Below, one piece after another: positions 22,175 to 30,356 of a stretch of DNA of 37,783 bases; positions within the stretch are counted from its first letter, which is position 1, and each line of letters opens with the position of its first letter. The DNA is from Streptomyces sp. NK15101. Its GTDB lineage: Bacteria > Actinomycetota > Actinomycetes > Streptomycetales > Streptomycetaceae. The notes below the pieces were generated by a model, which did no database searches, was not told the origin of the DNA, and worked only from the letters and a program-made list of their open reading frames with translations. The stretch covers positions 1 through 37,783 of the forward strand of contig NZ_JAINVG010000077.1 of the NCBI RefSeq assembly GCF_020400725.1. The letters are read 5' to 3'. A program made the translations under genes and the position numbers.

Positions 22175-23067
22175 TGCGCGCGTCCCGCGCCCCCCACGGC
22201 GTACCCGACCTGCTGGGCTTCTCGGGACGCCGTTATCTGGTGACCGGGGTCCTCAACGACGACTCGATCGCCTGGCACACCGCGCGGGCGCTCCAGGAGG
22301 CGGGCGCGGAGGTCCTGCTGACGGGCTTCGGCCGGACCCGGCGGATCACGGAGGCGGCGGCCTCGGGCCTCCCGTACCCGACCGACGTCCTGGAGCTCGA
22401 CGTGACGCGCCCCGAGGACCTGGACGCGCTCACGAAGGAGCTGGAGCGCCGCTGGGGCGCGGTCGACGGCGTCCTGCACGCCATCGCCGCCGCCCCGCAG
22501 TCCGCGCTCAGCGGCAACTTCCTCACCACGCCCGTCGAGAGCGCGACGCTCGCCCTGCGCACGGCGGCGTTCTCGCTGCACTCGCTGACCACCGCGCTCG
22601 CCCCGCTGCTGCGCGAGGGCGGGGGCGCGGGCGCGGCCAGGGGCAGCGTCGTCGGGCTCGACTTCGACTCGTCCGGGGCCTGGCCGGGGTACGACTGGAT
22701 GGGGGTCGGCAAGGCCACGCTCGGCGCGGTCTGCCGCTACCTCGCGCTCTACCTGGGGCACTCCGGCATTCGCGTCAACCTCGTCGCCGCCGGGCCGGTC
22801 GAGACCGTGGCCGGGCGGGCCGTCAGCACCTTCGACCGGATCGCCGACCGCTGGGAGCAGGAGGCGCCGCTCGGCTGGAGCCGCGCCGATCCGGCCCGGC
22901 TCGTCGGCCCCGTCCTGTTCCTGCTCTCGGACCTGGCGGCCACCGTCACCGGCGAGATCGTGCACGCGGACGGCGGGATGCACGCCGTCCGCATGGGGGT
23001 CGGCGCCGTCGGCGAACCCCCGGGCATCGGCGCCCCGCCCCGCGCCGGCAAGGAGGACCGCTCATGA
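22174..23067 (+). CDS. enoyl-ACP reductase, FabI/InhA-like SDR
   Basis: 297 aa, ATG at 22174. The nucleotide-binding start is LVTGVLNDDSIAWHTARAL, the FabI/InhA version of the Rossmann loop (GVxxDxSIAW). The catalytic pair is Y173 and K180 in YDWMGVGK; the 7-residue spacing and the W-M between them are the pattern of InhA (YNWMxVAK), which separates it from ketoreductases (YxxxK). The C-terminal block ends GEIVHADGGMHAV. It would reduce trans-2-enoyl-ACP to acyl-ACP with NADH. An extra ~20-residue Gly/Pro-rich tail is present. It overlaps both neighbours by 1 and 4 nt. If the main FabI of this organism lies elsewhere, this copy is pathway-specific. Confidence 0.9.
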   Translation: MRASRAPHGVPDLLGFSGRRYLVTGVLNDDSIAWHTARALQEAGAEVLLTGFGRTRRITEAAASGLPYPTDVLELDVTRPEDLDALTKELERRWGAVDGVLHAIAAAPQSALSGNFLTTPVESATLALRTAAFSLHSLTTALAPLLREGGGAGAARGSVVGLDFDSSGAWPGYDWMGVGKATLGAVCRYLALYLGHSGIRVNLVAAGPVETVAGRAVSTFDRIADRWEQEAPLGWSRADPARLVGPVLFLLSDLAATVTGEIVHADGGMHAVRMGVGAVGEPPGIGAPPRAGKEDRS

Positions 23068-24038
23068 CCGCGGCGATCGTCGGCGTCGGCTCGGCGCTGC
23101 CCGAACGGGCCGTTCCCAACAGCCACTTCGCCGCCATCGGCTCCTCCGACGCGTGGATCGTCAAGCGGACCGGGATCCGGCAGCGCCACTTCCTGCCGGA
23201 GGACGGACACCTCGCCGACCTCGCCCTGGCCGCCTGCCGGACGGCCCTCGCCCAGGCGGGCCGCACCGCGCGCGAGGTGGGGCACGTCGTCGTGGCGACC
23301 ACGACCCCCGACCGGACGACTCCGGGCCTCGCCGTGGAGGTGGCCGCCCGGCTCGGCGCGGACCGGGCCGCCGCGTTCGATCTGCACGCGGCCTGCGCCG
23401 GGTTCGTGTACGCCCTGGACCACGCCGTCGCCCTGATCGAGTCGGGCCGGGCGGCCACCGTGCTGGTCTGCGGCGCCGAGGCGCTGACCCGGATCACCGA
23501 CCACGAGGACCGGTCGACGGCGGTGCTGCTCGGCGACGGGGCGGGGGCGGTGGTCCTGGCGGACGTGGACCCCGGTCCCTCCGTCGAGCCCGCGTTCCGG
23601 CTCGGCTCGGACGGGGACCTGATCCCGCTGCTCTACGCCGACCGGTACGACCGGAAGCTCCGGATGGACGGCCCCGAGATCTTCGTCCAGGCCGTGGAGA
23701 GGATGAGCGAGTCGGCCCGGGACGTCCTGGCCCGGCGGGAGCTGACCGCCGACGACGTCGACCTGTTCGTCGCCCACCAGGCCAACGCGCGCATCGTCAA
23801 GGCGGTGGGCAAGGAGCTCGGCGTGCCGCCGGAGCGGCTCTTCCTCGACGTCGGCCGGGTCGCCAACACCTCCTCCGCCTCCATCCCCCTCGCCCTCCAC
23901 CAGGCCTGGCGGGAGGGCCGCCTCGGCCCGACGGGACTGCTCGGGGTGGCGGCGTTCGGGGCGGGCGTCACCTGGGGCGCGGGGGTGATCGGCTGGCGCC
24001 TGACGGAACCGGAGGCCGGTCCCGTGGAGGCGGGATGA
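23064..24038 (+). CDS. 3-oxoacyl-ACP synthase III (FabH-like)
   Basis: 324 aa, ATG at 23064 overlapping the reductase stop (ATGA). The thiolase-fold triad of KAS III is complete: C111 (DLHAACAGFVYAL), H238 (VAHQANARI) and N268 (ANTSSASIP). The C-terminal AAFGAGVTWGAGVI is the usual glycine-rich loop. KAS III enzymes start fatty-acid or polyketide chains by joining an acyl-CoA to malonyl-ACP; some relatives load or transfer whole acyl groups. The presence of both KAS III and KAS II in one short operon implies that a chain is both started and extended here. Confidence 0.92.
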   Translation: MTAAIVGVGSALPERAVPNSHFAAIGSSDAWIVKRTGIRQRHFLPEDGHLADLALAACRTALAQAGRTAREVGHVVVATTTPDRTTPGLAVEVAARLGADRAAAFDLHAACAGFVYALDHAVALIESGRAATVLVCGAEALTRITDHEDRSTAVLLGDGAGAVVLADVDPGPSVEPAFRLGSDGDLIPLLYADRYDRKLRMDGPEIFVQAVERMSESARDVLARRELTADDVDLFVAHQANARIVKAVGKELGVPPERLFLDVGRVANTSSASIPLALHQAWREGRLGPTGLLGVAAFGAGVTWGAGVIGWRLTEPEAGPVEAG

Positions 24039-25051
24039 GGACCGCCCCCTTTCCCGTACTCGCCGAGCTCACCGCCCCGGACGGCGCCACGCTCGTGGTC
24101 CGGGTCCACGCGCGCGTCGAGCCGACCGCCCCGGTCGTGGTCGTCCTCCCCGCGATGGGCACCGCCGCCCGCCACTACACCCCGCTGGCGCGGGCGCTGC
24201 ACCGGCGGGGCGCGACCGTGGTGACGACGGACCTGCGGGGCCACGGCGAGAGCACCCCGGTCCCGGCGCGCGGGGTCCGCTTCGGCTACCGCGAGCTCGT
24301 CGAGCACGACATCGGCGCGGTCCTCGACGCCGTCGAGCGCGCCTTCCCGCAGGCGCCCCGGCTGCTCCTCGGGCACAGCCTCGGCGGCCAGCTCGGTCTG
24401 GTGCACTGCGGGCTGTTCCGGCCGCGCCTCGCGGGGGTCGTCCTGGTGGCCAGCGGTTCGGCGTGGTGGCGCGCGCTCGGCACGGGGGCGGATCCCCGGC
24501 CGGGTGCGCGGTGGCTCGTGCGGAGCCTGCTGTGCGTGGCCGGCGCGGAGCTGCTCGGGTACTGGCCGGGGCACCGGTTCGGCTTCGGCGGGCGCGAGTC
24601 CGTGGGCGTGATGCGGGACTGGGCGCGGCAGATGCGGACCGGGCGGTACGACGCCGGGGGTGCCGCCGCCGACTACGAGGCGGCGCTGGGGCGCGTCGAC
24701 GTGCCCGTGCTCGCCGTCGACGTCGAGGGCGACGCGCTGGCGCCTCCCCGGGCCGTGGACCACCTGTGCGCGAAGCTCCCCCCGGTCCGGGTCCGGCGCT
24801 GGACCTACCGGTCGGCGGACGCCGGCGGCCGGCGACTGGACCACTTCCGCTGGATCCGGCACAACGCGGGACTCGTCGAACGGATCGCGGCGTGGGCGGA
24901 GTTCCCGGCGGTGGTCTCGGCCGGACCTGACACCGCCACGGCGGGCACGGGCGGACCCGCCGGCGCCACGGCGGGCGCGACCGGTCCCGGCACCGCACCG
25001 GCGGGCACGGGCGGAGGCCGTGGCAGCACGCCGTCGGGTGCCCGGGCATGA
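24035..25051 (+). CDS. alpha/beta hydrolase
   Basis: 338 aa, ATG at 24035. The fold is clear: VVVVLPAMGTAARHYTPLA, the nucleophile elbow GHSLGG (serine near residue 114), an acidic strand VLAVDVEGDALAPP, and a histidine in LDHFRWIRH. The arrangement resembles the predicted alpha/beta hydrolases of COG4757 rather than a classical type II thioesterase. The last ~45 residues are a T/G/A/P repeat tail, probably disordered. Within the operon it could free the product from ACP or CoA, or cyclise it; this is inference. Both ends overlap neighbours by 4 nt (ATGA). Confidence 0.88.
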   Translation: MRTAPFPVLAELTAPDGATLVVRVHARVEPTAPVVVVLPAMGTAARHYTPLARALHRRGATVVTTDLRGHGESTPVPARGVRFGYRELVEHDIGAVLDAVERAFPQAPRLLLGHSLGGQLGLVHCGLFRPRLAGVVLVASGSAWWRALGTGADPRPGARWLVRSLLCVAGAELLGYWPGHRFGFGGRESVGVMRDWARQMRTGRYDAGGAAADYEAALGRVDVPVLAVDVEGDALAPPRAVDHLCAKLPPVRVRRWTYRSADAGGRRLDHFRWIRHNAGLVERIAAWAEFPAVVSAGPDTATAGTGGPAGATAGATGPGTAPAGTGGGRGSTPSGARA

Positions 25052-25857
25052 GGGTGCGGAGCGAGGAGCGCCCCCTGCTCGGCGCGCTGCTGCCCGAGCG
25101 GGTGCGCTGGGCCGAGGAGACCGGGACGGTGGACGGGCCCGAGGCGGACCACGGGTCCCGCCCCCCGTGGCTCTTCGCCGAGGAGCGGGCCCTGATGGCG
25201 CGCGCCACGCCCGGCAGGCGGCGCGAGTTCGCGAGGGCCCGGCTCTGTGCCCACCGGGCGCTCGCGGCCCTCGGGGTCGCGGCGGCCCCGCTCCTGCGGG
25301 GGCCTCGCGGGGCGCCCGCCTGGCCCGGGGGCACGCTCGGCAGCATCACGCACTGCGCGGGCTACCGGGGCGCGGCGGTGGCGCCGGCCGCCCGTTTCCT
25401 CGGCCTCGGCATCGACGCCGAGCCGCACGCGCCGCTGCCGGCCGGGGTCCGTGAGGCGGTGGTCTTCGGCCCGGAGGAGGCCCGGCTGCGCGAACTGGCC
25501 GACCGTCGGCCGGACATCGCCTGGGACCGGCTGCTGTTCAGCGCCAAGGAGTCCGTCTACAAGGCCTGGAGCGGGTACGGGGGCGCCTGGCTCGGCTTCG
25601 AGGACGCCGAGGTGTCATGGCGGCTCGACGGGACCGACGGCCCGCACCCGCCCGCACGCGCGCGTGCCGAGCTCCCCCGGGCCGTCGGCCGGTTCCGGGC
25701 TCGGCTCCTGGTCCCGGTGCCGGCGGGGGCCGGCCCCTTTCCGGGCGTGCTGTCCGGTCGCTGGCTCGTCCGCGGGGGCCTGCTGCTGACCGCGGTCGCC
25801 GTCCCCCGTCCCGTACCCCGTCCTCCGCACCGCACGGCCCCGAAGGAGCACCGCTGA
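25048..25857 (+). CDS. 4'-phosphopantetheinyl transferase, EntD/Svp type
   Basis: 269 aa, ATG at 25048. Motifs in order: GSITHCAGYRGAAV, the metal-binding LGIDAEPHAPL, and FSAKESVYKAW, whose KES supplies the catalytic lysine/glutamate. This is the EntD subfamily to which Streptomyces Svp belongs. It transfers phosphopantetheine from CoA to the ACP's serine. A dedicated copy beside a dedicated ACP is a mark of secondary rather than primary metabolism. The C-terminal ~35 residues (P/R/H-rich) look disordered. Confidence 0.93.
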   Translation: MRVRSEERPLLGALLPERVRWAEETGTVDGPEADHGSRPPWLFAEERALMARATPGRRREFARARLCAHRALAALGVAAAPLLRGPRGAPAWPGGTLGSITHCAGYRGAAVAPAARFLGLGIDAEPHAPLPAGVREAVVFGPEEARLRELADRRPDIAWDRLLFSAKESVYKAWSGYGGAWLGFEDAEVSWRLDGTDGPHPPARARAELPRAVGRFRARLLVPVPAGAGPFPGVLSGRWLVRGGLLLTAVAVPRPVPRPPHRTAPKEHR

Positions 25858-27359
25858 TGAGCGTCGACGACGGCACCGTTCCCGCCCTCCTCGCCCGGAG
25901 CGCGGCCGCGCACCCCGACAGGACCGCGCTGCGGCTCGGCGCCGGGACGCTGACGTACGGCGTGCTCGACGACCTCGCCGACCGGGCCGCCGCGCTGCTC
26001 CGGGCGCGCGGGGTCGGTCCCGGCGACCGGGTGGCCCTCGCGCTCCCGAACAGCACGCTGTTCGCCGTGCTCTACTACGGCGTCCTGCGGGCGGGCGCGA
26101 TCGTCGTCCCGCTCAATCCGCTGCTGCGGGCGGGCGAGGTCCGCCACTGTCTGGCGGACGCCGAGGCCGCGCTGCTCCTCTCCTGGCACCGGGACGGCGA
26201 GGAGGCGGCCGAGGGCGCCCGGCTGGCGGGAACCCCGCACCTGTCGGTCGAACCGGACGCGTTCACGGCGCTGCTGGCGGACCACGCGCGCGTGGCGGCC
26301 GTTTCCCGTGCCCCCGAGGACACGGCGGTCGTGCTCTACACCTCCGGCACCACCGGAGCGCCGAAGGGCGCCGAGCTCACCCACCGCAACATCCGGCGCA
26401 ACGTCGGCGAAGGGGTGCGGGTCCTGGGGCTCGGCCCCTCGGACGTGGTCTTCGGCGGGCTGCCGCTCTTCCACTCCTTCGGGCAGGTGATGGGGCTCAA
26501 CTGCGCGGTGGCCGTGGGCGCCTGTCTGACCCTCATGGCCCGCTTCGACCCGGCGGGCGCACTCGCGCTCGTCGCCCGGGACCGGGTCACGGTCTTCCTC
26601 GGCGTCCCCACCATGTACGGGCTGCTGCTGCGGCATCCGGAGCGCGCGGCCCACGACGTCTCCTCGCTGCGGGTCTGCCTGTGCGGCGGCTCGCCCCTCC
26701 CGGTGTCGGTGCTGACCGGTTTCGAGTCCGGCTTCGGCTGCGCGGTGCTGGAGGGGTACGGGCTGTCCGAGTCGTCCCCGCTGGCCTGCGTGAACCGGGT
26801 CGACCGGCCGCGTTGCCCCGGCACGATCGGCATCCCGATCGAGGGCGTGGAGATGCGGGTGGTGGACCGGGACGGCAAGGAGGTCCCCGACGGCGAGGTC
26901 GGCGAGCTCGTCATCCGGGGCCACAACGTCATGAAGGGGTACTGGCGCCGCCCGGAGGCCACCGCCGAGACGGTACGGGACGGCTGGCTGCACACCGGCG
27001 ACCTCGGCACCCGGGACGCGACCGGCGACTTCCGGGTGGTCGACCGCGTCAAGGACGTCGTGATCCGGGGCGGGTTCAACGTCTATCCGAGGGAGGTGGA
27101 GGAGGTCCTCCACCTCCACCCGTGCGTGGCGGAGGCCGCCGTCCTCGGCGTCCCGCACCCGGTGCACGGACAGGAGGTGGCCGCCGCGGTCGTCCTGCGG
27201 CCCGGCGGCCGGGTCTCCCCCGCCGAGCTGCGCGCCCATGTGCGGGAGCGGCTCGCCCCGTACAAGTACCCGCGCCGGATCTGGCTCACGGACGCCCTGC
27301 CGAAGGGCCCGACGGGGAAGGTCCTCAAGCGGGCGATCGTCCCGCCGGAGGGCGCCTAG
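25857..27359 (+). CDS. AMP-forming acyl-CoA/acyl-ACP ligase (ANL superfamily)
   Basis: 500 aa, ATG at 25857 with AAGGAG upstream, overlapping the transferase stop by one base. The adenylation motifs are all there: YTSGTTGAPKGAELTH (A3), YGLSESSP (A5), HTGDLG (A7), RVKDVVIRGGFNVYPREVE (A8) and PTGKVLKR with the A10 lysine. Such enzymes activate a carboxylic acid as an acyl-AMP and pass it to CoA or ACP. In this operon the acceptor may be the ACP, making it the loading enzyme for a free fatty or aryl acid. It is the last gene, ending 13 nt before the convergent GntR gene's stop. The acid it activates cannot be told from sequence. Confidence 0.93.
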   Translation: MSVDDGTVPALLARSAAAHPDRTALRLGAGTLTYGVLDDLADRAAALLRARGVGPGDRVALALPNSTLFAVLYYGVLRAGAIVVPLNPLLRAGEVRHCLADAEAALLLSWHRDGEEAAEGARLAGTPHLSVEPDAFTALLADHARVAAVSRAPEDTAVVLYTSGTTGAPKGAELTHRNIRRNVGEGVRVLGLGPSDVVFGGLPLFHSFGQVMGLNCAVAVGACLTLMARFDPAGALALVARDRVTVFLGVPTMYGLLLRHPERAAHDVSSLRVCLCGGSPLPVSVLTGFESGFGCAVLEGYGLSESSPLACVNRVDRPRCPGTIGIPIEGVEMRVVDRDGKEVPDGEVGELVIRGHNVMKGYWRRPEATAETVRDGWLHTGDLGTRDATGDFRVVDRVKDVVIRGGFNVYPREVEEVLHLHPCVAEAAVLGVPHPVHGQEVAAAVVLRPGGRVSPAELRAHVRERLAPYKYPRRIWLTDALPKGPTGKVLKRAIVPPEGA

Positions 27360-27372
27360 CGGGCCCCGCCGG

Positions 27373-28050
27373 TCAGACCGAGGAGTCGTCCGCGTCCGCC
27401 CACAGGGAGCGGACGTGGCCGAGGTGGCGCAGCATGCACGCCTCGGCGGCGGGGGCGTCCCCGGCGATCATCAGGTCGAGGAGTTCGAGGTGCTCCTCGG
27501 CGGAGGAGACGAGCTTGCCGGCCTCGTCGAGGCCGGTCAGTCCGTAGAGCCGGGAGCGTTTGCGCAGCTCCCCCACCGTCTCGACGAGCCGCTCGTTCCC
27601 GGAGAGGGCGAGCAGCGCGAGGTGGAAGCGGCGGTCCGCCTCCAGATAGCCGATGAGGTCGTGCTCGCGGGCGCGCGAGACGATCTCCTCGGCGACCGGG
27701 CGCAGCTCCTCCAGCCGCTCCCGGGCGGCGCTGCGGGTGACCCGGCCGATGGTGGGGACCTCGATGAGGGTCCGCAGCTCCGTGTACTGGTCGAGGTCCC
27801 GCTCGCTGACCTCGGTGATGCGGAAGCCCTTGTTGCGGACGGGTTCGACCAGTCCCTCGCGGGCCAGGTCGAGCATGGCCTCGCGGACCGGGGTGGCGGA
27901 GACGCCGAGGTCGCTCGCCAGGCCGGGGGCCGAGTAGACCTGGCCGGGGCGCAGCTCCCCGGCGATCAGGGCGGCGCGAAGGGCGTGGCCGACCTGGTCG
28001 CGGAGCCGTTCCTGGGCCCTGACGAGGCCGTACTGTTTCAGGTCACCCAT
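27373..28050 (-). CDS. GntR/FCD-family transcription regulator
   Basis: 225 aa, ATG at 28050. Winged HTH: YSAPGLASDLGVSATPVREA (~40-60) and the wing RNKGFRITEV. The C-terminal FCD ligand domain (~85-215) has DRRFHLALLALSGNERL and HLELLDLMIAGD, with acidic and histidine positions that in relatives bind a metal and a small carboxylate. It is the third gene of a minus-strand set after the DapA-family and epimerase genes and is therefore their probable regulator. A GTGACATTnTA motif occurs both before this gene and before the DapA-family gene; see the site entries. Confidence 0.92.
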   Translation of the reverse strand: MGDLKQYGLVRAQERLRDQVGHALRAALIAGELRPGQVYSAPGLASDLGVSATPVREAMLDLAREGLVEPVRNKGFRITEVSERDLDQYTELRTLIEVPTIGRVTRSAARERLEELRPVAEEIVSRAREHDLIGYLEADRRFHLALLALSGNERLVETVGELRKRSRLYGLTGLDEAGKLVSSAEEHLELLDLMIAGDAPAAEACMLRHLGHVRSLWADADDSSV

Positions 28051-28078
28051 CGTGCGTCCTCCGAGAAGTCACGGGGGA

Positions 28079-28095
28079 GCATCGTACAATGTCAC
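28079..28095 (-). promoter_or_regulatory. candidate GntR operator 1
   Basis: Minus strand GTGACATTGTACGATGC, ~30-45 nt before the gntR start. It overlaps TACGAT, a possible -10. It shares GTGACATTnTA with the site at 30164-30180. Confidence 0.4.
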
Positions 28096-28135
28096 GTTTC
28101 CCCGGTCGGCCCGAGTGATGCCCGCTCCGAGCGGC

Positions 28136-29140
28136 TCAGAGCAGGAATCCGGCGGGGAACGGGTCCTCGGGATCGAGGAAGTACTGGGCCGTGCCGGTGA
28201 TCCAGGCGCGGCCGGTGACGGTGGGGACGACGGCGGGCAGCCCGCCCACGACCGTCTCGTCGACGATCCGCCCGGTGAACTCGGTGCCGATGAAGGACTC
28301 GTTGACGAAGTCGGCGTGCGGGGCGAGGAGTCCGCGCGCGTGCAGCTGGGCCATGCGGGCGCTGGTGCCCGTGCCGCACGGGGAGCGGTCGAACCAGCCG
28401 GGGTGGATGGCCATGGCGTGGCGGGAGCGGGTCGCGTCGGAGCCGGGGGCGGCCAGGTAGACGTGCTTCACTCCGGCGAAGGCCGGGTTCTCGGGATGGA
28501 CGGGCCGGTCGGGGCCGGCGTTGACGGCGTCCATGATCGCGAGCCCGGCGGCGAGCAGCTCGTCCTTGTGGGCGCGGTCGAACGGCAGGCCCAGGGAGTC
28601 GAGGTCGACGAAGGCGTAGAAGTTCCCCCCGTACGCGAGGTCGTAGGTGACCGTGCCGTACCCGGGCACGTCCACCTTGAGGTCGAGGCCGACGGAGAAG
28701 GCGGGCACGTTGGTGAGGGTGACGGAGCGGGCCCGGCCGTCCTCGACGCGGACGTCGACGCCGACGAGCCCCGCGGGGGTGTCGAGACGGACGGTGGTGA
28801 CGGGTTCGACGACCGGCACCATGCCCGTCTCGACGAGGACGGTGGCGACGCCGATGGTGCCGTGGCCGCACATCGGCAGCAGGCCGGACACCTCGATGTA
28901 GAGGACGCCGTAGTCGGCGTCGGGGCGGGTGGGCGGCTGGAGGATGGCACCGCTCATCGCCGCGTGGCCGCGCGGCTCGTACATCAGGAGGGTGCGGACG
29001 TGGTCGAGGTGCTCGGCGAAGTGCAGCCGCCGCTCGGCCATGGTGGCGCCGGGGACGACGCCGAAGCCGCCGGTGATGACGCGGGTGGGCATGCCTTCGG
29101 TGTGGGAGTCCACCGCGTGGTAGACGTGGCGGGTGCGCAT
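28136..29140 (-). CDS. proline racemase-family enzyme, 4-hydroxyproline 2-epimerase type
   Basis: 334 aa, ATG at 29140. Two catalytic cysteines are present: C91 in PMCGHGT and C255 in SPCGTGTSAR, the pattern of racemases and epimerases. Trans-3-hydroxyproline dehydratases of the same fold lack the second cysteine, so that role is unlikely. The N-terminus (YHAVDSHTEGMPTRVI) and GGNFYAFVD are conserved. Converts trans-4-hydroxy-L-proline to cis-4-hydroxy-D-proline in cytosolic hydroxyproline catabolism. It is followed by gntR and preceded by a DapA-family lyase, matching known Hyp catabolic loci, but the D-amino-acid oxidase/dehydrogenase is not in the window. Confidence 0.88.
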   Translation of the reverse strand: MRTRHVYHAVDSHTEGMPTRVITGGFGVVPGATMAERRLHFAEHLDHVRTLLMYEPRGHAAMSGAILQPPTRPDADYGVLYIEVSGLLPMCGHGTIGVATVLVETGMVPVVEPVTTVRLDTPAGLVGVDVRVEDGRARSVTLTNVPAFSVGLDLKVDVPGYGTVTYDLAYGGNFYAFVDLDSLGLPFDRAHKDELLAAGLAIMDAVNAGPDRPVHPENPAFAGVKHVYLAAPGSDATRSRHAMAIHPGWFDRSPCGTGTSARMAQLHARGLLAPHADFVNESFIGTEFTGRIVDETVVGGLPAVVPTVTGRAWITGTAQYFLDPEDPFPAGFLL

Positions 29141-29190
29141 GGGGTCCCCTTCGGACGGATGGGCGTACGGATCGGAGGGTCGAGCAGGCC

Positions 29191-30141
29191 CTAGGCGTGG
29201 CCCTCGGCCAGGGCCTTCTCCGTGGCGGCGCGCACCACGGCCTCCTGGTCGGGCGTCAGCGGGAGGCGGGGCGGCCGGGTGGCTCCCCCGGGGTGGCCGG
29301 CGAGGTCCATGGAGAGCTTGATCGCCTGGACGAACTCGGTCCTGGAGTCCCAGCGGAAGAGCGGGTGCAGCGAGCGGTAGAGCGGCAGCGCGACGGCGAG
29401 GTCGCCGGCGACGGCGGCGCGGTAGAGGGTGGCGCAGGCGCGCGGGAGGGCGTTGGGGAAGCCGGCGATCCAGCCGACCGCGCCGGCGAGGGCGAGTTCG
29501 AGGAGGACGTCGTCGGCACCGACGAGCAGATCGAGGCCGGGGGCGAGTTCGGCGAGCTCGTACGCCCGGCGGACGTCGCCGCTGAACTCCTTCACCGCGA
29601 CGATGCTGCCGTCGCCGTGCAGCCGTGCGAGCAGGTCGGGGGTGAGGTCGACCTTGGTGTCGTACGGGTTGTTGTAGGCGACGACGGGCGGCCCGGCCTC
29701 GGCGACGGCGGCGTAGTGGGCGCGTACGGACCGCTCGTCGGCACGGTAGGCGTTGGGCGGCAGGAGGAGGACCGAGCCGCAGCCGGCCTCGGCGGCCTGC
29801 TCGGCCCAGCGGCGGGACTCGGCGCTGCCGTAGGCGGCGACGCCGGGCATGACCCTGGCCCCGTCCCCGGCCGCTTCGACGGCGGTGCGGACGACCCGGG
29901 CGCGTTCCGCGTCGGTGAGGGTCTGGTACTCGCCGAGGGAGCCGTTGGGGACGACGCCGTCGCAGCCGTCGGCGATCAGCCGGGTGACGTGCTCGGCGTA
30001 GGCGTCGTGGTCGACGGTGCCGTCGGCGCGGAAGGGGAGGGCGGTGGCGACCATGATCCCGTGCCAGGGGCGGGTGCGCTGTGCGGGCCGGGCGGGGGGC
30101 GCGGGTCGCACGGGGTGCGCGGGGACTTGCGCGTCGACCAT
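29191..30141 (-). CDS. DapA-family lyase/deaminase (probably hydroxyproline pathway)
   Basis: 316 aa, ATG at 30141 with AAGGGAG upstream. The class I aldolase barrel is intact: GSLGEYQTLTDAER, Y156 in VVAYNNPYD and the Schiff-base lysine K184 in VAVKEFSGD. Dihydrodipicolinate synthase itself is one possibility. Its place with the two-cysteine epimerase favours 1-pyrroline-4-hydroxy-2-carboxylate deaminase, the step giving 2-oxoglutarate semialdehyde. The first ~25 residues (P/A/R-rich) precede the fold and a later start is possible. First gene of the operon; the GTGACATT site lies 23 nt upstream. Confidence 0.87.
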   Translation of the reverse strand: MVDAQVPAHPVRPAPPARPAQRTRPWHGIMVATALPFRADGTVDHDAYAEHVTRLIADGCDGVVPNGSLGEYQTLTDAERARVVRTAVEAAGDGARVMPGVAAYGSAESRRWAEQAAEAGCGSVLLLPPNAYRADERSVRAHYAAVAEAGPPVVAYNNPYDTKVDLTPDLLARLHGDGSIVAVKEFSGDVRRAYELAELAPGLDLLVGADDVLLELALAGAVGWIAGFPNALPRACATLYRAAVAGDLAVALPLYRSLHPLFRWDSRTEFVQAIKLSMDLAGHPGGATRPPRLPLTPDQEAVVRAATEKALAEGHA

Positions 30142-30163
30142 GAAGGACTCCCTTGTGTGGTGT

Positions 30164-30180
30164 GTGACATTTTATTGATG
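30164..30180 (+). promoter_or_regulatory. candidate GntR operator 2
   Basis: Plus strand GTGACATTTTATTGATG, 23 nt upstream of the DapA-family start. The AT-rich core (TTTATT) is conspicuous in this GC-rich DNA. It shares GTGACATTnTA with the site at 28079-28095 and is likely to overlap the operon's promoter. Confidence 0.45.
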
Positions 30181-30301
30181 AGCGTGGGCTTCACAAGGGG
30201 GCCGGACCCGATCAGTTCTGACGCCCGGTCGACTCCGGTCCGCGCCTCCGAGGGACCTCCGCGCGAGCCGCGCCGGCCGCCGCCAGGCGGCGCGATCGCC
30301 C

Positions 30302-30322
30302 CGGCCCGGCGCCGCCGGGCCG
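30302..30322 (-). terminator. hairpin downstream of the sigma/anti-sigma operon
   Basis: Perfect 9-bp stem CGGCCCGGC with a GCC loop and GCCGGGCCG, 35 nt past the stop of the minus-strand gene at 30357. No U-run. It would separate that operon from the DapA-family gene downstream. Confidence 0.5.
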
Positions 30323-30356
30323 CCCGGCTCACCGCCGGCTTCGCACCTCGGGACCC

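Noticed and set aside
20930..24038. Type II aromatic polyketide synthase
   Set aside because: There is no chain-length factor, cyclase or aromatase, and the presence of an enoyl reductase points to reduced acyl chains.
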